A stretch of 64,000 nucleotides of DNA. Source: an uncultured Lachnospiraceae bacterium. Lineage in GTDB: Bacteria > Bacillota > Clostridia > Lachnospirales > Lachnospiraceae. Location: positions 1 to 64,000 of the forward strand of contig CAJUSK010000026.1 of the NCBI GenBank assembly GCA_910589075.1. The letters run 5' to 3'. The notes under the pieces were generated by a model. The model was not told the DNA's origin. It saw nothing but the letters and a program-made list of their open reading frames with translations, and ran no database searches. The position numbers and the translations under genes were made by a program. Below, piece after piece: positions 1-8,271 of this stretch (the first letter of the stretch is position 1; each line of letters begins with the position of its first letter).

Positions 1-204
1 AGCAGAGCCCCAGAGAGCCGCGGATAGATTTACGTGAGCGAGAGCGACCGGAAATCTATCCCTGTGAGCGGCAGGGAGGGGATCTGCGGAACTGGAATCC
101 CAACACAGCAGAGCCCCGGAGAGCCGCGGATAGATTTACGGGGGCGAGAGCAGCCGGAAATCTATCCCTGTGAGCGGCAGGGAGGGGGTCTGCGGAACTG
201 GAAT
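1..204 (+). repeat. Tandem hairpin repeat upstream of the spike gene
   Basis: Two copies of a unit of about 106 bases (1-106 and 107-204), the first probably continuing left of the window. Each copy carries a 10-base-pair inverted repeat, GGATAGATTT with AAATCTATCC (22-31 with 52-61; 128-137 with 158-167). Each copy ends in TGCGGAACTGGAAT. The last copy runs directly into the ribosome site of the next gene. The same boundary sequence ends the 99-base repeats at 58157-58511. The reading frame stays open through part of the array, which can mislead start calling. Confidence 0.85.
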
Positions 205-216
205 AGGAGGCTTAAA

Positions 217-1881
217 ATGATAATTGACGTGACCAGACTGCATGTCAGTCCTTTTGCAGTAGAAGCTATAGTGGAGATGAAGATAGAACAGTCTCTGAAC
301 CAGCATGCAGCCATGTATTTAAAAGGTATCGTACCAAAGGAAACAGGGGATGCCGGTGTGATGGATACGGATGATTCCACTGTGATTACGGTATCCGGGC
401 CTGAGGATGTGATTTTCACCGGGCTTGTACAGGATATACGGGCATCTTTTGAGGGACAGGTATATTATTTGGAAGTATGGGCGGTGTCATTCAGTATCAA
501 AGCGGATACGGATGTGCTCTCCCGTTCTTTTCAGGATGCAGGCATGAATTATCAGCAGATTGCGGAACTGATGGCGGGAGAGGGGGCGCTGATGGCCAGC
601 ATGGAAACATCGCCGTTGTCAGTTCATAACCTGCTCTTGCAATATCAGGAAACAAACTGGGAATTTTTAAAACGGATCGCTTCTCACGATCATTCGGTAC
701 TTTTGCCATCGGTTAAGGAGGCTTCTTTCTATTTCGGCATACCGAAAGGCAATCAGATGGGGAGCCTGCTTTCCTATCGTTTTTCGGTGGGGAAGAATAT
801 ACGGCGTTTTCGAAAGTATTCCGGGGCAGGGGTAGAGGTATCGCCGGAAGATTCCATGGAGTATACGGTGACTGCGGATGACAGTGTTCTTTCCATCGGA
901 GATACGGTGGATTATGGGGGCAACACGTTGTTTGTGCGGGAAGCAGAGATTCATCTCAGAGATGCCATGCTCACCTGCAGCTATGTGCTTTGTCCGGAAA
1001 ACGGATTAAAAGTCCCGGTGGCCCACAATCAGCATATCACCGGTTTGACACTGCCCGGGCAGGTGCTGGAGGTGAAGGAAGATACGGTGAAAGTACTTTT
1101 ATGTGTGGATGAAAGCCAGGATACGGCCACAGCCTATGCCTTCCCTTATATTACGCCTTACAGTGCAGAGAATCATACCGGCCTTTATCTGATGCCGGAA
1201 GTGGACGATGTGGTACATATTCAGTTTCCTACGGAAGACGAAAGTCTGGCAGTGGCCCAGTCATCTTACCGGCAGGTGAGCAGTGACCGCAGCGTGGATC
1301 CGGGGATCAAATATCTGCGGACACCTCATGACAAAGAAATCAAGATCAGCGACAAGGAGATTCTGATTACGGCAAAAACTGGCGGTCTGTATGTGAAACT
1401 CAATGAGGACGGAGGGATTGATGTTTTTTCCCAGCATGGAATCCGGGTCAATACGCTGTCCAGCCTTGATGTGCTGGCAGGAGGACATATATCCATGACT
1501 GCCGGGGACAGCATTGTCCTGAGCGCGGGAAGCGGGTGCAGCATCAATGCAGGCAAGAGCATCCAGGCCAAGGCGGGGAAAGATATTGGCATGAATGCCG
1601 GAGAAAATATAACGACAAAGAGCGGCAAAGAGATGATCTTTTCTGCAATGGAAAAACTGGGGATGGAGACACAGAAAGAGTTTGTGCTCAATGCGGAAAA
1701 AGATTTGACAGTGGCTACCCAGAAAAAAATGTCCTTTTCTTCCAAAGAGGATATGGTGCAGGAGGCAAAAAAGAAAATGAATATCAGTGCCAAATCGGAA
1801 GTAGGTATTTCCTGCAAATCCAGTTCCATCAAAATGGATGGTTCCATGAACCTGAAAGCCTCCACAATCAAAGAGAATTAA
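217..1881 (+). CDS. VgrG-like contractile injection system spike protein
   Basis: A 554-residue protein with the architecture of phage tail spike/VgrG proteins. Residues 1 to about 265 resemble the gp27-like hub (phage late control D). About 268-350 is a gp5-like OB fold. From about 366 to the end there are short repeating Gly-spaced segments (for example AGSGCSINAGKSIQAKAG) typical of the beta-helical needle. It would form the trimeric tip of a contractile injection machine that carries effectors. An upstream in-frame start at 34 exists, but it would translate the hairpin repeat. The ATG at 217 has AGGAGG seven bases upstream and begins MIIDVTRLHVSP, so I chose it. It overlaps nothing and lies 3 bases before the pentapeptide-repeat gene, so the two are probably co-transcribed and co-function. 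No sheath, tube or baseplate genes are in view; they may lie to the left. Confidence 0.8.
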   Translation: MIIDVTRLHVSPFAVEAIVEMKIEQSLNQHAAMYLKGIVPKETGDAGVMDTDDSTVITVSGPEDVIFTGLVQDIRASFEGQVYYLEVWAVSFSIKADTDVLSRSFQDAGMNYQQIAELMAGEGALMASMETSPLSVHNLLLQYQETNWEFLKRIASHDHSVLLPSVKEASFYFGIPKGNQMGSLLSYRFSVGKNIRRFRKYSGAGVEVSPEDSMEYTVTADDSVLSIGDTVDYGGNTLFVREAEIHLRDAMLTCSYVLCPENGLKVPVAHNQHITGLTLPGQVLEVKEDTVKVLLCVDESQDTATAYAFPYITPYSAENHTGLYLMPEVDDVVHIQFPTEDESLAVAQSSYRQVSSDRSVDPGIKYLRTPHDKEIKISDKEILITAKTGGLYVKLNEDGGIDVFSQHGIRVNTLSSLDVLAGGHISMTAGDSIVLSAGSGCSINAGKSIQAKAGKDIGMNAGENITTKSGKEMIFSAMEKLGMETQKEFVLNAEKDLTVATQKKMSFSSKEDMVQEAKKKMNISAKSEVGISCKSSSIKMDGSMNLKASTIKEN

Positions 1882-1884
1882 CGT

Positions 1885-2955
1885 ATGAATGAAGATTTCA
1901 GAAATGAATATATAGAAATAAACAGTCAGGCGCTGATGAATGCCAATCTGTATTATTTTTCCCATATGGAAGAGCTGGCCGCCCTGTTTGGGCAGGCGCT
2001 GGCAGATGCCTGTGAGCGAGTGGCGCAGATGCAGGCGCAGGGTTATGGCGACATTGAATATATGGAAGTGACCATGCTGCGGACAAGGCTGCTGATGCAG
2101 GATTACCGGATCCCCATTATGGTTTATGGCAGCGAGTGGTATGCTGATCCGGCTCAGATCCAGGCGGGGGAAATATCCGGAGATGAGATTTTCCGCTATT
2201 ATAAGGATATGATGAAAGAAACGGAAAGTCTGGTCAAAAAATACCGGGCGAAACTGCCGGAGCGTATGCTGGAAAACTGTCAGTGTATGGCTGCGGGAAA
2301 CTTCTGGAAATATGCGGATATGGCATGCCGCAGGGCTGTTATGGGGTTTTCGGCGGGAGAGATGCATATAACGGATGCATTTTGCGTCCGGGTCTGTGAA
2401 TATATGGGCTATGGCCGGGTATGCCGGCGTTATACGCCGGAGATGGAACCGGACGAACTGAAAAAGTGGTTTGACAAAAAGGAAGAAACGGCATACCGTT
2501 TTCGGGATTTCCGGGGATGCGATTTGAGCGGGTGTGATTTCAGCGGCCTGGATTTGAGCGGGTGTGATTTCAGCGGATGCATTTTGGACGGATGCAATTT
2601 CGAAGAGGCAAATCTGGACGGAACCTGGTTTGATGGCAGCAGCATGAAGGAAGCGTGTCTTTCGGGAGCATGGGTTTCCGGTGCCAGGTTTGACGGCGCC
2701 AATCTGGAAAGAGCTGTTCTGGCCGGCGCTCATAGTGTATGCAAAATCAATGATTCCACGTGGATACGGCCTGACCGGGAATGGGTCAGCTTTGTGGGAT
2801 GTGGGCTACATCAGGCGAATCTTACATTCAGTGCAATGGAAGAAGCGGATTTTCGGGGCGCTGATCTGACGGGTGCCATGATGAATGCGGTTCATAAAGA
2901 ATATTATGAACTGGACGGTGTGCAGCAGGGACAGGTTTGCTTCTGTGAATACTGA
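1885..2955 (+). CDS. Pentapeptide-repeat protein, possible effector adaptor
   Basis: 356 residues. Residues 1 to about 200 are a non-repetitive, mostly helical domain that I do not recognise. From about 206 to 335 there are pentapeptide repeats of the A(D/N)LXX type, including CDLSG CDFSG LDLSG and later ANLDG, ADFRG, ADLTG, which fold as a right-handed quadrilateral beta-helix. It starts 3 bases after the spike gene stop. In proteobacterial type VI systems, pentapeptide-repeat proteins linked to spike genes act as adaptors that load effectors; that role is inferred here from position only. The C-terminus is cysteine-containing (QVCFCEY). No signal peptide or membrane segment is seen. Confidence 0.7.
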   Translation: MNEDFRNEYIEINSQALMNANLYYFSHMEELAALFGQALADACERVAQMQAQGYGDIEYMEVTMLRTRLLMQDYRIPIMVYGSEWYADPAQIQAGEISGDEIFRYYKDMMKETESLVKKYRAKLPERMLENCQCMAAGNFWKYADMACRRAVMGFSAGEMHITDAFCVRVCEYMGYGRVCRRYTPEMEPDELKKWFDKKEETAYRFRDFRGCDLSGCDFSGLDLSGCDFSGCILDGCNFEEANLDGTWFDGSSMKEACLSGAWVSGARFDGANLERAVLAGAHSVCKINDSTWIRPDREWVSFVGCGLHQANLTFSAMEEADFRGADLTGAMMNAVHKEYYELDGVQQGQVCFCEY

Positions 2956-2986
2956 CAGGCAGAGACAGCGGATGGAGATGGAATAG

Positions 2987-3442
2987 ATGGAATATTTTGT
3001 GATGAAACCTTTTGCAGGGGGATGCAGGCTCAAAATTGTGAATCAGGATCCGGATATCCTGATTTGCAATGTTACGAAAAAAGGAGAACTGCCGGATTTT
3101 ACCCTCCGGCCCTGCCTGCTCATCAGTGACCGGTTTAAAGAATTGCTGGAACAGTTCCTGCCATCTATGGATTTTACGCCATGTGTGAGGGAAGGGGAAG
3201 GCGATCCGTTTCTCTGGTCATTCCGGCCTCCGGCCCTGGATGCGGAATTGGCCGGATTCCGGGAGGATGGATCGGTCAGTGCGGTACAGCCTATGGGGCT
3301 GATGCCTGTTTTTATGGTTCCAAACTATAAAAAAATATCCTATGTGATCAATCTGGCTCTGGCGGAAAGCCTGCTGCGGCGCGGGTATCTGAATCTGGAA
3401 CTGGAACGAATCGGGACGCTGGGAGGTGAATCGTATGAGTAA
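2987..3442 (+). CDS. Small protein of injection-effector cassette, unknown function
   Basis: 151 residues, starting MEYFVMKPFAGGC, with a GGAG ribosome site about 9 bases upstream. I do not recognise the family with certainty. The segment LLISDRFKELLEQF near residue 45-58 recalls Imm11/DUF1629-type proteins linked to polymorphic toxins, but this is a weak resemblance. It is soluble, without a signal peptide. Its stop overlaps the start of the first HNH toxin gene by 8 bases, so translation is probably coupled. That position fits a chaperone, adaptor or immunity protein for that effector. Confidence 0.55.
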   Translation: MEYFVMKPFAGGCRLKIVNQDPDILICNVTKKGELPDFTLRPCLLISDRFKELLEQFLPSMDFTPCVREGEGDPFLWSFRPPALDAELAGFREDGSVSAVQPMGLMPVFMVPNYKKISYVINLALAESLLRRGYLNLELERIGTLGGESYE

Positions 3443-4316
3443 GGCCACAGACGGCGCAAAAGGATGTAAGGGGATGTCTGTAAAGCCTGACGCAAACAAT
3501 CCAAAAGCGGACTGTCCCTGTGATGAGTTCTTACATTGCAGTACCCGTATACCATATGGCGCCAATATGTGGAGCAATGGCAACAGGCGGAAAAAAGCTA
3601 TATCAAAAATCAGTTATCAGATAAACTCCGGTCGATTCGATCTTATAAAGCGTATCGGGAAAAGCATTGATAAAAAAGCCAGCTCCAAATCCAATGGATC
3701 CAAACCGAAAGCGATGGCTTTACGCAATATGGATGAGCACTATGTGGAAACACGTATGGCGAAACTGAAAGTCGGGAATGCGGCAGGATTTACCAACTTT
3801 CAACGCCAGATGGTGATACGTGCAAATCTGGTGCAAAATGAGTTTGTCCTGCGGTCTGACGGGTACGATGAAGGGATAGATGAGTTTGAATATGTTATTC
3901 CATATCCCGGTGAAATTGTGGAAAATATGTGGAACGTGGATCACATAAAACCCAGATCAAAGGGCGCCTGCAATCGGTTTTGCAATGCACAACTCCTGAG
4001 TCGAAAGGCGAATATAAAGAAAGGAGCCAGCGGAAAAGGATGTCCCTGTGCAGAAGAGCGGGATCAACCTGCCAGTGGACAAAAAGCGTTTGATGTAAGC
4101 GGCAGTATAGGCGGTACACTCTGGCAGTGCTATACGGTCAGCAATGACAGAGAAAAGCCGCCGAATAAAATACCCACGTTTCCGCCCGGAATGATTAAAA
4201 AGTATCCGGAGGGTTGTAACATATGTGGTGTGGATAATCCCTGTAAGTGGTCAAGGGCATTGCAGGGAACATCTGAGACGAGGCTGAGAAAAGAAATTGA
4301 AAAGATCAGCGGATAA
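3435..4316 (+). CDS. HNH-type nuclease effector, copy 1
   Basis: 293 residues. The N-terminal ~45 residues are cysteine-rich (GAKGC, DCPCDEFLHCSTRIPYG) and closely match copy 2 at 5075, suggesting a shared docking or trafficking segment. Residues ~50-110 differ between the copies. The C-terminal half holds an HNH-like core at ~165-190: WNVDHIKPRSKG, then CNRFCNAQLLSRKAN, giving the D-H, N and N positions of the fold. This is followed by conserved LWQCY and FPPGM motifs. It would be a metal-dependent nuclease, most likely toxic to a target cell, delivered by the spike encoded upstream. An in-frame GTG at 3426 exists, but ATG 3435 has GGGAGGTG seven bases upstream and gives a protein of exactly the same length as copy 2. 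Function is inferred from motif and context. Confidence 0.65.
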   Translation: MSKATDGAKGCKGMSVKPDANNPKADCPCDEFLHCSTRIPYGANMWSNGNRRKKAISKISYQINSGRFDLIKRIGKSIDKKASSKSNGSKPKAMALRNMDEHYVETRMAKLKVGNAAGFTNFQRQMVIRANLVQNEFVLRSDGYDEGIDEFEYVIPYPGEIVENMWNVDHIKPRSKGACNRFCNAQLLSRKANIKKGASGKGCPCAEERDQPASGQKAFDVSGSIGGTLWQCYTVSNDREKPPNKIPTFPPGMIKKYPEGCNICGVDNPCKWSRALQGTSETRLRKEIEKISG

Positions 4317-4343
4317 CATTGAGACCGGTGAGGGAGGGAACGG

Positions 4344-5039
4344 ATGAGCGATACGGAAGAACGGGATGTAGAGGTACTGCCAATCGACAGCGTCGCATTG
4401 TGGGAAGGGTGTATACTGGCTTCCTGTGTGCATAGTGTGATGCTGACAGAATATCCTTTTACTCTGCGGGAGCATGCATGGTCCGGGGAACTGTATATGA
4501 CGGAGACCAGCGAAGGCAAGGCGGCCCTTGTGTTTGACGAAAAAAAAGGGCTGGTTCTTGGTATGTTTTGCCTCTACGCAAGTGAGCGGAATGGACTGGT
4601 GATTACGGAACAGTATGCCGGCTCCCATTACAGGGAGGCGCCTTCGGATATACAGGAGATGGCACTGATGCTGTCTCAGTTGTTTGAGGAAGGGGAAGAG
4701 GAAAAGAAACTGCCCTATGTAACAACGGGCTTCTGGCAGGAGGATGGCCAGATACTCAGCCGGGATGATGAAGAGGACTGGTTGATACACGGAGGGCGGA
4801 TTCTGGAGCGTCAGATGGCAACGTTTGAAGAGTCCATGCCCTATTACGAAGAGATCTGTTCTATGGATGAACGCAGAGTGGAAATTGCAGAGCGTATCTA
4901 CAGGGAACGGATTGCGTCTCATGAGGGGTCGGTGATGCTCACAAAAGAAGAAATAGAAGTGTTGCGGGAAGCCGGTCCTTATAATATGGAAATCTGCCAG
5001 GAGACATTTGAACAGTTCGGCGTTGTGTTTGAAGCATAG
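4344..5039 (+). CDS. Unknown acidic protein between the two HNH genes, candidate immunity
   Basis: 231 residues, strongly acidic (runs such as EEGEEEKKL and RDDEEDW), no signal peptide, no membrane segment, no motif I recognise. It starts 27 bases after HNH copy 1 stops, with a GAGGG-type ribosome site, and is followed 35 bases later by HNH copy 2. An acidic soluble protein placed between two putative nucleases fits an immunity protein that mimics nucleic acid, but a structural or loading role is equally possible. Confidence 0.55.
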   Translation: MSDTEERDVEVLPIDSVALWEGCILASCVHSVMLTEYPFTLREHAWSGELYMTETSEGKAALVFDEKKGLVLGMFCLYASERNGLVITEQYAGSHYREAPSDIQEMALMLSQLFEEGEEEKKLPYVTTGFWQEDGQILSRDDEEDWLIHGGRILERQMATFEESMPYYEEICSMDERRVEIAERIYRERIASHEGSVMLTKEEIEVLREAGPYNMEICQETFEQFGVVFEA

Positions 5040-5074
5040 GCGGCAGGTGCTTATGAAAATGCGGGAGGAATGAT

Positions 5075-5956
5075 ATGAGTAAAGCGGTAATAGGAGCAAA
5101 AGGCTGTGGAAACCAGTCGGTAAAGCCTGATCCCAATAAGCCTCAGGTGGATTGTCCCTGTGATGATTTTTTGCTATGCAGCACCCGCCTTCCCTATGGG
5201 TATAAAGCATGGAGCAAGAATTATGCGATGACAAAGTCAGTTATTATCTATTACGGTATGGAGCCGGCTCTGTTTATGAAATATCCATACACGGGGTTTT
5301 ATAAACGGGTTCGTGACATGGCCAGACAGAAGCAGATTAAACCGCTGATCTTGCATAAATTAACCGATCAGCGGATTAAAAAACGTATTGAAAGGCTGGT
5401 TCTGAAAAATGGGGGTGATTATACATATTCTCAGAAAGATATGATTCTGCGGGCAAACCTGGTGGATAACGGGCGGATTTTGCGCTCGGATGGCTTTGGT
5501 GAGCTGGAAGGAGAGGTGTATGAAAGGCTGCTCCCTGCTTCCGGCAATTCTCTTGATTGCGAGTGGAATGTAGATCATATCAGAACCAAAGCGAAAGGCG
5601 GCTGTAATCGGTTTTGCAATGCCATGGTGCTGAGCCGGCATGCAAATAAGCGGAAAAGCGATAAGGGAAATGGCTGTATTTGTGCAGAAGTAAAAAAAAC
5701 GGGGGCACCGGGACAGGAAATGTTTGAACTTGACGAAGACGCAAAGAGTCCACGGCATGTACTCTGGCAGTGCTACAAGCTAAGCAATTCCGGGGAAAAG
5801 CCGGTGAATAAAGTGCCGGCTTTTCCGCCGGGAATGATGAAAAGGTATAAATCCGTCAAGATATGCGACAAGGATGATCCCAGTAAGTGGTCGGCTGAAA
5901 TGCAGAAAAAGGCGACAGATACATTGCGGGCAAAGATCAGTAAAATCAGCAAATAA
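5075..5956 (+). CDS. HNH-type nuclease effector, copy 2
   Basis: 293 residues, paralog of the gene at 3435 and identical in length. Shared blocks are the N-terminal SVKP plus DCPCDDFLLCSTRLPYG segment, the nuclease core at ~163-190 (WNVDHIRTKAKGGCNRFCNA, LSRHAN), and the tail motifs LWQCY and FPPGMMKRY. The middle part (about residues 48-110) is diverged. GGGAGG precedes the ATG. It is the last gene of the unit; a bidirectional terminator follows 15 bases later, and no separate downstream immunity gene exists. Predicted as a second toxin cargo for the same spike. Tandem duplication followed by divergence is the simplest origin. Confidence 0.65.
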   Translation: MSKAVIGAKGCGNQSVKPDPNKPQVDCPCDDFLLCSTRLPYGYKAWSKNYAMTKSVIIYYGMEPALFMKYPYTGFYKRVRDMARQKQIKPLILHKLTDQRIKKRIERLVLKNGGDYTYSQKDMILRANLVDNGRILRSDGFGELEGEVYERLLPASGNSLDCEWNVDHIRTKAKGGCNRFCNAMVLSRHANKRKSDKGNGCICAEVKKTGAPGQEMFELDEDAKSPRHVLWQCYKLSNSGEKPVNKVPAFPPGMMKRYKSVKICDKDDPSKWSAEMQKKATDTLRAKISKISK

Positions 5957-5969
5957 TATACAGTGGGGA

Positions 5970-6013
5970 CAAAAGGGATTCCTTCAGGTATCACACCTGT
6001 GGGAATCCCTTTG
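5970..6013. terminator. Bidirectional terminator between HNH copy 2 and the chemoreceptor
   Basis: Inverted repeat AAAGGGATTCC with GGAATCCCTTT, with an inner CAGGT/ACCTG helix. The reverse strand has a T-rich exit (CCTTTTGTCCCC). It lies between converging genes and probably ends both transcripts. Confidence 0.7.
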
Positions 6014-6025
6014 CTATGGGGGCCC

Positions 6026-8059
6026 TTAGTTACAGAGCTCGAATTTCTGTACCATTTTGTTTAACACCTCAGCCTGGGAAGCCAGTTCCTCGGATGTTGC
6101 GGATGTTTCCTGGGAAGCGGCGGAATTGTCCTGTATTCCGTGGGCAATTTCTTCGATTCCCGCCTGGAGCTGTTTCATGTTCTCCGCCTGGATAATTGCG
6201 TTTTCGGCCGTTTTCTGGATCATTTCATTTACATGGGTTACGACGCTTACGGATTCTTTCAGTGAGTCCATGGCGCCAATGGCAATGGTATTTCCTTTGT
6301 TGATTTCTTCCATTGAAATTTCAATCAGCTCTTTTGTGGTGTTTGCCGCTTTGGAACTCTCCAGAGCCAGTTTCCCGATTTCATCTGCGACCACGGCAAA
6401 TCCTTTTCCTGCTTCTCCGGCACGGGCGGCTTCAATAGAAGCATTTAAGGAGAGAAGATTTGTCTGAGAGGCAATATCTTCGATTGTCTGAATGATTCCC
6501 ACAACTTTTTGTGAGGTCTGATGGATTTCGTTCATGGCATCCATCATCAGCTTCATTTTTTCCTGGTTCTGTTCGATCAGTGTGGCGGCCTGTGCGGTTG
6601 CCTGTGCAGAAGCCTCTGCTTCTTTGCGGCTGTCTTCCACCTGCTGCGTAACAGTACTGGTAGTTGCCGAAATCTGTGCGATGGATGCCGCCTGTTCTTC
6701 TGCGCCTTCTGCCAGGATTTGAGAAGCTGAAGCAAGCTCGGTGGCTCCCACGGATACCCGTTCGGAACTTTCATTGATTCCCAGCATAACCTGATTCATG
6801 GAATCGGAAATGTTGAGCAGGGCAGTTTTTATTTTCTGGAATTCGCCTACATAGTCGTGTTTCAGATTTACACTCAGTTTTCCGTCAGAAATCTGTGACA
6901 ACACATCTGCTGTTTCGTTTATGTAGACGATATATTCCTTCAACCGATATACGGTTTTCTGGAAGGATTCACCCAGTTCGCCAATTTCATCCTGGCTTGC
7001 TATCTGGAGATTTACATCCAGGTTCCCGTCGGCAAGCTGCTGTGCCGTATGGTTCAGCTGCAGAATGGGCTTTGTCAGGTTTGCGGCGCTTTTCCGGATG
7101 GTGAGGGCTATCAGCAATATCCCGATGGTAAAGAGAATAAACAGCGTGACAACCATTGCGGCCAGCATTGCGTAATATTCTGATATTGGCAGACTGCTCA
7201 GGACCACATATCCGGTATTTCCGGCGTGCTGCAGTGAACCATACTTTGTTTGGCCGTCTGCCTTATATTTCAGGAACTCATTGCTGCCTGACAAAACGGC
7301 ATCCACAGCATTTTGGGATATGTCAACATCTTTGATATTTTTCTGGATAATATCGGTTTGGGGATGATACAGAAAGATACCGTTTCCGGATAACAGCAGC
7401 ATGTACCCGTTGCGGCCGATTTTGTATTCGCTCATAATCCGGGTCATATGATCCAGAGCGATGTCCATACCCGCTGCTCCCAGGACTTCGCCGGTTGTAT
7501 CATCAATTACCGGCGCGGCGGCGCTTAAAATCATTTTTCCTGTGGAAGAATCCACATAAGGCTCTGTCAGAATGGTTTTCTTTGTCTCAATACAGCCATA
7601 CCATCCCCTGCCTGTAATATCCCAGTCGTCCCCGCTGACAAAACCGTCGGATTGCATCAGTCCGCTTGTATCCAGGTCAGAAATCCATACGGCCATGACA
7701 TTTTCGGTATCGGTATTTGCGATATTCACAAGGTTTTCCATGACGGTATCTATTTTGTCTGCCTGCTGTATATGGCTGCCGGGTTTCGTTTCCTGCAGAA
7801 CATATTTGATTTCCGGATTGGCAGCCAGTTGTTCCACACTTTTTGTATATTGTTCCAGAAATCCGGTCAGTTGGTTTGCGGCTGCATTGGATTCCTGTAC
7901 CAGTTCGGTCTTCTTTGCGGTGATGCTTAACCAGCCTGTCATACAGATAGAGACAGCCGCTATCAGAATCAGTACAAAAATGACACTCCCTCCGATTTGG
8001 TAGAGAATTTCATCTGCGATTTTCTTTTTTGAATGTATCTTGTTATTTTGTTGTTTCAT
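6026..8059 (-). CDS. Methyl-accepting chemotaxis protein with dCache-type sensor
   Basis: 677 residues. An N-terminal membrane segment (IGGSVIFVLILIAAVSIC) is followed by a large extracellular sensor of dCache type: double PAS-like, with ITGRGWYGCIETKK and GAAGMDIALDHMTRI segments. A second membrane segment (FILFTIGILLIALTI), a HAMP domain, and a cytoplasmic signalling rod follow. The rod carries the invariant hairpin tip (IASQTNLLSLNASIEAARAG). It would couple an external small-molecule ligand to CheA/CheW. The longer frame starting at 8119 is less likely: ATG 8059 (MKQQNNK) has GGGAGG seven bases upstream. It is a single gene with its own promoter; no che genes are adjacent. Confidence 0.93.
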   Translation of the reverse strand: MKQQNNKIHSKKKIADEILYQIGGSVIFVLILIAAVSICMTGWLSITAKKTELVQESNAAANQLTGFLEQYTKSVEQLAANPEIKYVLQETKPGSHIQQADKIDTVMENLVNIANTDTENVMAVWISDLDTSGLMQSDGFVSGDDWDITGRGWYGCIETKKTILTEPYVDSSTGKMILSAAAPVIDDTTGEVLGAAGMDIALDHMTRIMSEYKIGRNGYMLLLSGNGIFLYHPQTDIIQKNIKDVDISQNAVDAVLSGSNEFLKYKADGQTKYGSLQHAGNTGYVVLSSLPISEYYAMLAAMVVTLFILFTIGILLIALTIRKSAANLTKPILQLNHTAQQLADGNLDVNLQIASQDEIGELGESFQKTVYRLKEYIVYINETADVLSQISDGKLSVNLKHDYVGEFQKIKTALLNISDSMNQVMLGINESSERVSVGATELASASQILAEGAEEQAASIAQISATTSTVTQQVEDSRKEAEASAQATAQAATLIEQNQEKMKLMMDAMNEIHQTSQKVVGIIQTIEDIASQTNLLSLNASIEAARAGEAGKGFAVVADEIGKLALESSKAANTTKELIEISMEEINKGNTIAIGAMDSLKESVSVVTHVNEMIQKTAENAIIQAENMKQLQAGIEEIAHGIQDNSAASQETSATSEELASQAEVLNKMVQKFELCN

Positions 8060-8090
8060 GCAAATCCTCCCAGTGCATCTTACTCCCCTT

Positions 8091-8119
8091 TTATTATTGT
8101 ATCTCTGTTTTTCTGACAA
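8091..8119 (-). promoter_or_regulatory. Promoter of the chemoreceptor gene
   Basis: On the minus strand TTGTCA (8114-8119), a 17-base spacer and TAATAA (8091-8096). The minus-10 is only a fair match. Confidence 0.45.
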
Positions 8120-8271
8120 TACAATCTAAATTTTGAAAATTGGAGAACAAAATGATGTTTTGCAACGGTTCCGGATTCTTTCGCAGGATATAAGGTATGG
8201 GAATCTGTATTGGTGCCAGGTGATAATGGACAACCTGCAATACATAGTATGACAAGGGAAGGAGTGATGCT

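Noticed and set aside
1261..2733. A 490-residue open frame on the minus strand under the spike and pentapeptide genes
   Set aside because: It is antisense to two well-supported genes, is rich in His, Arg and Cys as expected for a shadow frame, and has no ribosome site or domain.
8120..8271. Attachment site for the serine recombinase
   Set aside because: No short direct repeat pair flanking a plausible element could be found by eye.
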